A DNA stretch of 5,996 bases, taken from the NCBI GenBank assembly GCA_002770955.1, contig PCUH01000311.1, positions 1 through 5,996 on the forward strand, read 5' to 3'. The position numbers were made by a program, and so were the translations under genes. Each line of letters starts with the position of its first letter. Positions within the stretch are counted from its first letter, which is position 1. This stretch comes from Flavobacteriales bacterium CG18_big_fil_WC_8_21_14_2_50_32_9. Its GTDB lineage: Bacteria; Bacteroidota; Bacteroidia; Flavobacteriales_E; Vicingaceae. The notes beneath the pieces are model-generated. The model was not told where the DNA came from and did no database searches. It was given only the letters and a program-made list of their open reading frames with translations. Shown in pieces: positions 1 to 4,905 of the stretch.

Positions 1-175
1 GATTGGACGTCCAACTGGTTTTATGGTTAATGTTAGAGAATTTGAATTTGCCGCTGGTGCTGGATTTATTATTCCTATTTTAGGAAACATGATGCGTATG
101 CCAGGCTTGCCTGCTATTCCTGCATCAGAAGGAATGGATATTGATGATAATGGTAAAATTAGTGGGTTGTCATAA
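1..175 (+). CDS. fhs: Formate--tetrahydrofolate ligase, C-terminal fragment
   Basis: This is the last 57 codons of an open frame entering from the left edge (first full codon at 2, stop TAA at 173-175). The enzyme joins formate to tetrahydrofolate using ATP, giving 10-formyl-THF for cytosolic one-carbon metabolism. The visible tail carries the characteristic C-terminal block of the family: GRPTGF, then EFAAGAGFI, then MMRMPGLPAIPASEG, ending in a short D-I-D-x-NGKISGL tail. The AGAGF and MPGLP blocks are very well conserved in Fhs proteins. The catalytic P-loop lies outside the window, so activity cannot be judged. The start and promoter are also outside. The gene is convergent with the deoxyhypusine-synthase-like gene, with a terminator in between. 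Identification rests on recognition of this tail alone, but the match is distinctive. Confidence 0.9.
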   Translation, partial: IGRPTGFMVNVREFEFAAGAGFIIPILGNMMRMPGLPAIPASEGMDIDDNGKISGLS

Positions 176-192
176 GTGCAGAAGCAATTTCT

Positions 193-232
193 TAAAAAAA
201 ACCGCTAGAAAATTTCTTAGCGGTTTTTTTTT
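193..232. terminator. Bidirectional intrinsic terminator between fhs and the DHS-like gene
   Basis: An A-tract is followed by ACCGCTA, a short AT-rich centre, TAGCGGT and a T-run. The GC-rich CCGCTA/TAGCGG stem is extended inward by GAAA/TTTC and outward by A/T pairs. The A-run on one side and the T-run on the other make it look functional on both strands. It starts about 18 bp after the fhs stop and lies about 20 bp beyond the stop of the minus-strand gene at 253, as expected between two convergent genes. Confidence 0.9.
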
Positions 233-252
233 ACCAGTTGTTGCCCTATTTT

Positions 253-1218
253 TTAAGCTTCTAAAATAATCTGAAACATCAGCGGAGCTACAATAGAAGC
301 ATCCGATTCAATCACAAATTTTGGTGTGTCAATTTCTAGTTTGCCCCAAGTAATTTTTTCGTTAGGCACAGCTCCTGAGTAAGAACCATAACTTGTTGTA
401 GAATCACTAATCTGACAGAAATAACTCCAACAAGGAATTCCGTCTAATTGTAAATCTTGGTGCAACATAGGTACTACACAAATAGGAAAATCTCCGGCAA
501 TACCGCCACCAATTTGGTAAAAACCAATTCCTTTGTCAACAGCATTTTCTTGGTACCATTTTGCTAAATACATCATGTATTCAATTCCTGATTTTACTAT
601 GCTTGGCTCAAACATACCTTCTAAACAGTGAGCAGCAAACATGTTTCCTGAAGTAGAATCTTCCCAACCTGGAACAATAATCGGTAAGTTTTTTTCAGCA
701 GCAGCAATTAACCAAGAGTTTTTAGGGTCAATATCATGATATTGCCCTAAAGAACCATTTCTAATTAATTGATAAATAAATTCATGTGGAAAATATCTTT
801 TACCTTCATTTTTAGCTTTTGTCCAAACTTCAATCAATTGCTTTTCAATTCTACGCATGGCTTCCTCTTCTGGAATACACGTATCAGTAACTCTGTTGAA
901 ATGTTGGTCTAGTAAATCTTGTTCATCTTGAGGGGATAAATCTCTGTAATGAGGAACTCTTTTGTAAAAAGTATGAGCTACTAAATTAAAAATGTCTTCC
1001 TCTAAGTTAGCTCCTGTACAAGTAATAATTTGTACTTTGTCTTGTCTAATCATTTCAGCCAAAGAAATACCCAATTCGGCTGTACTCATTGCTCCAGCAA
1101 GGGTAATCATCATTTTGTGTCCGCTTTCTAAATGCTTAATATATGCCTTTGAAGCATCTAGCAAGGTAGCAGCATTAAAATGTTTGTAATGTTTTTCTGC
1201 AAATTCTGTAATAGTCAT
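253..1218 (-). CDS. Deoxyhypusine synthase family protein, probable homospermidine synthase-like enzyme
   Basis: A 321-residue protein of the NAD-dependent deoxyhypusine synthase (DHS) superfamily, shorter than human DHS (369). Family blocks visible in order: AGAMSTAELG (41-50), TCTGANLEEDI (66-76, dinucleotide-binding region), VPGWEDSTSGNMF (182-194), QIGGG (235-239), and NEKITWGKL (286-294) followed by ESDASIVAPL near the C-terminus. K293 in WGK aligns with the lysine that forms the covalent imine intermediate in human DHS (K329). Aligned by eye, E287 and W291 are also kept, but human D243, H288 and D316 correspond to N192, about D243, and Y280. Bacteria lack eIF5A, so hypusine formation is unlikely. 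A cyanobacterial homologue (SpeY of Anabaena) makes homospermidine from putrescine, and flavobacteria commonly contain homospermidine, so this role is my inference. It lies downstream of and codirectional with the arginine decarboxylase, supporting polyamine synthesis. The substrate is not proven. The start is followed by a conserved-looking N-terminus and preceded by an AT-rich leader without a Shine-Dalgarno sequence. Confidence 0.88.
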   Translation of the reverse strand: MTITEFAEKHYKHFNAATLLDASKAYIKHLESGHKMMITLAGAMSTAELGISLAEMIRQDKVQIITCTGANLEEDIFNLVAHTFYKRVPHYRDLSPQDEQDLLDQHFNRVTDTCIPEEEAMRRIEKQLIEVWTKAKNEGKRYFPHEFIYQLIRNGSLGQYHDIDPKNSWLIAAAEKNLPIIVPGWEDSTSGNMFAAHCLEGMFEPSIVKSGIEYMMYLAKWYQENAVDKGIGFYQIGGGIAGDFPICVVPMLHQDLQLDGIPCWSYFCQISDSTTSYGSYSGAVPNEKITWGKLEIDTPKFVIESDASIVAPLMFQIILEA

Positions 1219-1232
1219 TTTTATATTTATTT

Positions 1233-1317
1233 GTTATTTGTTATTGCCCCCTAAATCCCCCGAAGGGGGGACTTTGCTATCGCACAAAGCCCATTTAGTT
1301 AATGGTTATTTGTTATT
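1233..1317. repeat. C/G-rich hairpin unit bracketed by 13-bp direct repeats
   Basis: Two exact copies of GTTATTTGTTATT (1233-1245 and 1305-1317) bracket a 59-bp unit. Inside, CCCCC (1257-1261) and GGGGG (1265-1269) can form a tight hairpin with a GAA loop. An alternative stem pairs GGG(A)CTTTG (1268-1276) with CAAAGCCC (1285-1292). The two stems share G residues, so they cannot form together in full. From memory, the TAAATCCCCCGAAGGGGG core is a frequent intergenic sequence in flavobacterial genomes; copy number in this genome is unknown. In the mRNA it would lie in the leader of the DHS-like gene. Confidence 0.7.
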
Positions 1318-1386
1318 TTCACTATTAACGATTTAACACTTTGAACCTAAAACCTGTTAGTTCGTGTTCGTTTGTCTATAAAGTCA

Positions 1387-1510
1387 AGAGTTTGAGTCAG
1401 AATGTTCGAGTTCGAGGTTTCGATGAGCTGAAAATCAGGAGTGTACTTTTGTACATGACTGATTTGAAGGTCGAGAAAAACGAAGAAATCGAACATTCTG
1501 GACAAACTCT
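1387..1510. repeat. 124-bp imperfect palindrome after the arginine decarboxylase gene
   Basis: Paired arms read inward as follows: AGAGTTTG 1387-1394 with CAAACTCT 1503-1510; CAGAATGTTCGA 1398-1409 with its exact complement 1489-1500; AAATCAG 1432-1438 with CTGATTT 1459-1465; TGTAC 1442-1446 with GTACA 1451-1455; TTTT loop. The segment at about 1410-1431 pairs poorly. It begins two bases past the decarboxylase stop codon, so the transcript would carry a long hairpin directly after that gene. It could be a REP/MITE-like dispersed repeat, an mRNA 3' stabiliser or an attenuator. It lacks a long U-run, so it is not a classical terminator. No transposase gene is nearby. Confidence 0.85.
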
Positions 1511-1512
1511 AG

Positions 1513-2916
1513 TTAGTCATTATACCCTAAAATATCCAACATAATGTCAACATTTTGTTCTTCTTTAAACTGATAATCTTCAAACTGTCCTTTATCATCT
1601 CTTCTAATCACAATGTGTTTTGGAGAAGGAATTAGGCAGTGTTTTATGCCACCATAACCACTAATAGAATCTTGATAAGCTCCTGTGTGAAAAAAACCAA
1701 TATAAAGAGGTTCTTTATCTTTGTCTGTTATTTTTGGCAAATAAACCTCTTGATTTAAGTCTTCTGAATTGTAATAATCAGAATGGTCGCAACTTATACC
1801 ACCAATATTTACTTTAGTATATTCATTGTCCCATTTATTGATTGGCAGCAAGATAAATTTTTCGTGCATACTCCAACTATCTGGCAATGTAGTCATTAAA
1901 CTATTATTAATGATATACCACAACTCCGTATCGTTTTGTTGTTTAAAATCAAGTACTTCAAAAATTATTGCTCCACTTTCGCCAACCGTATATTTTCCAA
2001 ATTCAGTATAAATATCTGGTTCTTTTATTTTTTCTGAAAGGCAAACTTCCTTAATATTTGATACAATTTGATTAATTATTTGTTTGTAATCGTATTCAAA
2101 TCCTAAGTTGTTTCTGATAGGTAATCCTCCACCAATATTAATTGCCCTAAGTGTTTTACATTTTTTCTTTAGGTTAGCAAACAAACGCATTGCGTTAATA
2201 AAAGTACTCCAATAATACATGGTGTCTTTTATGCCTGTATCCACAAAAAAATGCATCATTTCTAAGGTAACATTTTCTCTTTGAGAAATTTCAGTTTCGT
2301 AAAAATTGATGAGTTCTGAAGCTCTAATTCCCATTCTAGAGGTATAATAAGTAGATTGAGATTCTTCATCAATTGCCATTCTAATTCCAATTTTAATTGG
2401 TTTTTTTATAATTTTTTGAAGATTGTCCAATTCTTTCTTACTATCTAAAATGATAATTGTATTTTTAAATCCTTCATCAATTAATTGACCTATCTTCTTG
2501 ATATAACTTTCAGTTTTATATCCATTATGAATGATAGCTTTATCTTTATCAATAAGTCCTTTTTTATAAAGATTTAAAATAATATCTAAATCATAACTTG
2601 ATGATGTTTCTAAATTTACTCCGTGTCGGAGTGCTTCTTCTACAACAAAACTAAAATGACTACTTTTTGTACAATAACAATAGTTGTAACTTCCTTTGTA
2701 ATTATTTGCCTTTATGGCTTTACTGAAAAGGTTTTTTGCTTTTTTTATTTGATCTCCAATTTTTGGTAGATACGAAATTTTAAAAGGTGTTTGATATTTG
2801 TCAATCAGATGTTTGATTGAAACATCATTAAAAAATAGGTTACCATCTTCCAAGTCAAAACCCTCCTGAGGAAAGTAATATGATTGGTCAATTAAATCAA
2901 AGTAAGTAATCTTCAT
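1513..2916 (-). CDS. speA: Biosynthetic-type arginine decarboxylase (PLP, fold type III)
   Basis: A 467-residue member of the Orn/Lys/Arg decarboxylase class-II (alanine racemase-like barrel) family, converting arginine to agmatine in the cytosol. K84 in YCYCTKSSH is the expected PLP Schiff-base lysine at the end of the first barrel strand, followed by VVEEALRHGVNLETSSSYDL, which resembles the SpeA block after its lysine. Other landmarks are H222 (MHFF), the phosphate-binding glycines IGGG 261-264, E305 in TEFGKYTVGESG, C376-D377 in GGISCDHSD (the partner-subunit catalytic cysteine region) and GAYQ 412-415 in the C-terminal beta domain. It is much shorter than E. coli SpeA (658), lacking its helical insert and extension. 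This compact form is the flavobacterial type as I recall it. The downstream codirectional DHS-like gene suggests a polyamine role. It is divergent from ridA. A diaminopimelate or carboxynorspermidine decarboxylase is a less likely alternative, because the sequence around the lysine is SpeA-like. Confidence 0.88.
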   Translation of the reverse strand: MKITYFDLIDQSYYFPQEGFDLEDGNLFFNDVSIKHLIDKYQTPFKISYLPKIGDQIKKAKNLFSKAIKANNYKGSYNYCYCTKSSHFSFVVEEALRHGVNLETSSSYDLDIILNLYKKGLIDKDKAIIHNGYKTESYIKKIGQLIDEGFKNTIIILDSKKELDNLQKIIKKPIKIGIRMAIDEESQSTYYTSRMGIRASELINFYETEISQRENVTLEMMHFFVDTGIKDTMYYWSTFINAMRLFANLKKKCKTLRAINIGGGLPIRNNLGFEYDYKQIINQIVSNIKEVCLSEKIKEPDIYTEFGKYTVGESGAIIFEVLDFKQQNDTELWYIINNSLMTTLPDSWSMHEKFILLPINKWDNEYTKVNIGGISCDHSDYYNSEDLNQEVYLPKITDKDKEPLYIGFFHTGAYQDSISGYGGIKHCLIPSPKHIVIRRDDKGQFEDYQFKEEQNVDIMLDILGYND

Positions 2917-2951
2917 TTTTAGTACTTGTTTATTTAATTTTATTAATTCAG

Positions 2952-2959
2952 CGAAATTA
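2952..2959 (-). promoter_or_regulatory. Possible -7 box for the arginine decarboxylase gene
   Basis: On the minus strand this reads TAATTTCG, one base off the Bacteroidota TAnnTTTG consensus, about 35 bp before the start codon. No TTG is visible at the usual upstream distance, so only half of a promoter is seen. The same TAATTTCGC string also precedes the helicase gene, which raises its credibility a little. Confidence 0.4.
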
Positions 2960-2986
2960 ACTTATAATTATTTTTAATTGTTTTTT

Positions 2987-3020
2987 TTGAGTGAAAAATA
3001 CGTTACTAAATGTAGTTTTG
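2987..3020 (+). promoter_or_regulatory. Bacteroidota-type promoter for ridA
   Basis: TAGTTTTG at 3013-3020 matches the TAnnTTTG (-7) consensus exactly, and TTG at 2987-2989 lies 23 bp upstream, at the long end of the accepted spacing. Transcription would begin near 3026, giving a leader of about 35 nt with no Shine-Dalgarno sequence, normal for this phylum. An 8-bp direct repeat, TACTAAAT (3004-3011 and 3021-3028), brackets the -7 box directly. Confidence 0.6.
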
Positions 3021-3060
3021 TACTAAATCGTAAAAAAATTAACTTTATTAGCTATTAGAT

Positions 3061-3438
3061 ATGAAGAAAATAATCAATACTATCAATGCTCCTGCTCCTA
3101 TTGGTCCATATAATCAAGCTGTATTATTAAATGGCGTGCTTTATACTTCTGGACAAATTGCAATACATCCAGCCACCAATGAATTGGTTATTGATGAAAT
3201 AAAAAAAGAAACAAAAATGGTAATGGAAAACCTCAAATCGGTTTTAGCTGCTGCAGATATGACTATGGAAGATGTTGTGAAAACTACCATTTTCATTTCA
3301 GACATGAATAATTTTGCTACAATCAATGAGGTGTATGGAAGTTATTTTACTTCTAATTTCCCAGCCAGAGAAACTGTTGAAGTAGCTTGTTTACCTAAAA
3401 ATGTAAATGTAGAAATTTCGGCAATAGCTTCAAAATAA
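3061..3438 (+). CDS. ridA: RidA family reactive intermediate/imine deaminase
   Basis: A complete 125-residue protein of the YjgF/YER057c/UK114 (Rid) family, whose archetype hydrolyses reactive enamine/imine products such as 2-aminoacrylate released by PLP enzymes, acting as a cytosolic homotrimer. Family signatures: APAPIGPYNQA (10-20), TSGQI (29-33), and PARETVEVACLPKNVNVEISAIA (101-123). R103 corresponds to the catalytic R105 of E. coli RidA and E119 to E120. The cysteine following the arginine in E. coli (C107) is T105 here, and that position is not strictly conserved in the family. Length is typical (E. coli 128). The start follows a consensus promoter and the MKK N-terminus is normal. 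It is a single gene, divergent from the PLP-dependent arginine decarboxylase and convergent with the helicase; a functional link to the decarboxylase is possible but unproven. Confidence 0.95.
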   Translation: MKKIINTINAPAPIGPYNQAVLLNGVLYTSGQIAIHPATNELVIDEIKKETKMVMENLKSVLAAADMTMEDVVKTTIFISDMNNFATINEVYGSYFTSNFPARETVEVACLPKNVNVEISAIASK

Positions 3439-3445
3439 GCACTTC

Positions 3446-3612
3446 CTAAGGAGTTGATACAAAATAAAGTTTGCAGAATTGACGCAGTAATTTTGTTTTT
3501 TTTCAAGGCGTAAATGAGGCGAATAGCCTTAGCTATTTAACGATTTTACAACGCAGAAAAAAGACAAAAGAACAAGCCAAAATGTATAGTTTATTTCGTA
3601 CCAACTCCTAAG
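3446..3612. repeat. 167-bp long inverted repeat (MITE-like) in a convergent gap
   Basis: The outermost 23 bp at 3446-3468 match the reverse complement of 3590-3612 at 20 of 23 positions (CTAAGGAGTTG... against ...CAACTCCTAAG). Pairing continues, with gaps, through GT-TTTTG-TTTTTTC on the left arm (about 3487-3504) and GAAAAAAGACAAAAGAAC on the right (about 3556-3573), then GTAAA/TTTAC. It closes with AATAGC (3522-3527) and GCTATT (3532-3537) around a CTTA loop. The trinucleotide TAA flanks GGAGTTG...CAACTCC on both sides (3447-3449 and 3609-3611), a possible short target duplication. It fills nearly the whole space between ridA and the helicase gene and may terminate both transcripts. No coding capacity is seen. 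Confidence 0.85.
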
Positions 3613-4858
3613 TTCGTTGGGATTTATTTCTTCTCCAATTATTTCTATTATTGTTAGATTCAGCTTGTTTCGGTCTGTTATTGTTTTGTGGTTTTTTAGT
3701 TTGAGTTGAATCTTCTTTACTTTCGTCTAAAAAAGGATGATTAGCAATAACAGGAACTTTTTGCCTAATTAATTTTTCAATATCTCTTAGATAAGGTCTT
3801 TCTTCAACATCGCAAAAGGAAATAGAAATTCCGCTAGCACTTGCTCTTCCTGTCCTACCAATTCTATGTACATAAGTTTCAGGAATATTGGGGATATCGT
3901 AGTTTATTACCAATGCTAAGTCCGAAATATCAATTCCTCGTGCAGCAATATCAGTAGCAACTAACACCTTTGTTTTTCCTTCTTTAAAGTTGCTCAATGC
4001 TCGTTGCCTTGCATTTTGCGATTTATTTCCATGGATTGCTTCAGCCGTAATGTTTGCTTTCGATAATATTTTAACCACTTTGTCTGCACCATGTTTAGTT
4101 CTTGAAAAAACTAAAGTTGAAGCTACGTTTTCTTCTTTCAATACATGTACCAACAATTTTGGTTTATCAGTTTTTGTTACAAAATAAACCGCTTGCTCCA
4201 CTCTTTCTGCTGTTGCTTGTTCTGGTTTAACTGTTACCTCTTCATAATTTCCTAATATTTTACTAGAAAGTTCAACAATACTTTTTGGCATGGTTGCAGA
4301 AAAAAACAATGATTGTCGCTTTTCTGGAAGCTTTGCAATAAGTTTTTTTATATCGTGAACAAAACCCATATCGAGCATTTGATCGGCTTCATCTAAAACA
4401 AAATATTCAATATTTTTAAGTGAAATAAATCCTTGATTCATTAAATCTAACAAACGACCTGGTGTAGCGACTAAAATGTCAACACCTCTTTGTAGTGCAT
4501 TGGTTTGAGAGCCTTGTTTTATACCTCCAAAAATTACAGTATTCCGAATGTCTGTATATTGACCATATTCAGTAAAATTGTCTGCAATTTGAATAGCCAA
4601 TTCTCTGGTTGGTGTTACTATCAATGCTTTTATTTGACGTTGGTTTCTATTTCGGGTTTTATCTAAAAATAAATGTTGAAGAATGGGAATGGCAAAAGCA
4701 GCCGTTTTCCCTGTTCCTGTTTGGGCACATCCTAATAAATCTTTGCCCTTTAGTAGGATTGGTATCGCTTGTGTTTGAATTGGAGTTGGTATTGTATATC
4801 CTTTTTCTTCTAATGCTTTTAGAATTGGTTCTATTACTTGGAGTTCTTTAAATGTCAT
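3608..4858 (-). CDS. DEAD-box ATP-dependent RNA helicase, RhlE-like
   Basis: A complete 416-residue SF2 helicase that unwinds or remodels RNA, in ribosome assembly or RNA turnover. All canonical motifs are present: Q motif with F3 and GYTIPTPIQ (20-28), motif I AQTGTGKT (45-52), Ia PTREL (83-87), Ib TPGR (132-135), II DEAD (156-159), III SAT (187-189), IV LVFSRT (249-254), V ATDIAARGID (301-310) and VI HRIGRTGR (331-338). After the core comes a short asparagine-, lysine- and arginine-rich tail (about 381-416), a typical low-complexity RNA-binding extension. Overall form and length suit the RhlE group common in Bacteroidota, often in several paralogues and frequently cold-responsive. The stop codon TAG overlaps the end of the adjacent inverted repeat. 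It lies 47 bp downstream of pyruvate carboxylase, with its own possible -7 box, so operon membership is uncertain. The RhlE subgroup call is less sure than the helicase call. Confidence 0.95.
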   Translation of the reverse strand: MTFKELQVIEPILKALEEKGYTIPTPIQTQAIPILLKGKDLLGCAQTGTGKTAAFAIPILQHLFLDKTRNRNQRQIKALIVTPTRELAIQIADNFTEYGQYTDIRNTVIFGGIKQGSQTNALQRGVDILVATPGRLLDLMNQGFISLKNIEYFVLDEADQMLDMGFVHDIKKLIAKLPEKRQSLFFSATMPKSIVELSSKILGNYEEVTVKPEQATAERVEQAVYFVTKTDKPKLLVHVLKEENVASTLVFSRTKHGADKVVKILSKANITAEAIHGNKSQNARQRALSNFKEGKTKVLVATDIAARGIDISDLALVINYDIPNIPETYVHRIGRTGRASASGISISFCDVEERPYLRDIEKLIRQKVPVIANHPFLDESKEDSTQTKKPQNNNRPKQAESNNNRNNWRRNKSQRT

Positions 4859-4877
4859 GCATAGTTATTATAAGCTG

Positions 4878-4885
4878 CGAAATTA
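4878..4885 (-). promoter_or_regulatory. Possible -7 box for the helicase gene
   Basis: On the minus strand this reads TAATTTCG, a near match to TAnnTTTG, 19 bp before the ATG. TTTG at 4911-4914 (minus strand) could serve as the -33 element but the spacer is about 25 bp, slightly long. If used, the leader would be only about 13 nt. This would give the helicase a promoter independent of pyruvate carboxylase. Confidence 0.45.
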
Positions 4886-4905
4886 GGTTTATTAATCGGA
4901 TAAAC

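Larger units (their letters stand above)
1219..1512. other. Gene-free gap containing two palindromic elements
   Basis: This 294-bp space separates two codirectional minus-strand polyamine genes. It holds a C/G-rich hairpin unit between 13-bp direct repeats (1233-1317) and a 124-bp imperfect palindrome (1387-1510). Between them (about 1318-1386) is unremarkable sequence with a short GTTCG repetition. I see no convincing promoter for the downstream gene. The only plus-strand open frame here runs through the palindrome and is not gene-like. Confidence 0.75.

Noticed and set aside
1233..1317. CRISPR-like repeat/spacer arrangement
   Set aside because: Only two short AT-rich direct repeats are present, with no third unit and no cas gene in the window.
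1341..1544. Plus-strand open frame of 67 codons across the palindrome
   Set aside because: It lies almost wholly on the imperfect palindrome, runs into the end of the arginine decarboxylase gene on the other strand, and its translation shows no recognisable domain.
2963..2968. TATAAT string resembling an E. coli -10 box on the plus strand
   Set aside because: The Bacteroidota primary sigma factor uses a different consensus, the region is very AT-rich, and a full TAnnTTTG match lies closer to ridA.
3061..3438. Loss of the E. coli C107 equivalent (T105 here) as a sign of an inactive RidA
   Set aside because: That cysteine varies among active Rid proteins; the catalytic arginine R103 and E119 are retained.
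3439..3607. Riboswitch or small RNA in the ridA/helicase gap
   Set aside because: The gap lies 3' to both genes, and the long inverted repeat explains the structure; no known riboswitch core is visible.
4609..4851. Plus-strand 80-codon frame rich in Leu and Val that looks like a membrane protein
   Set aside because: It is antisense to the helicase Q-motif/motif I region; the hydrophobic look is the usual artefact of reading the opposite strand of a conserved gene.
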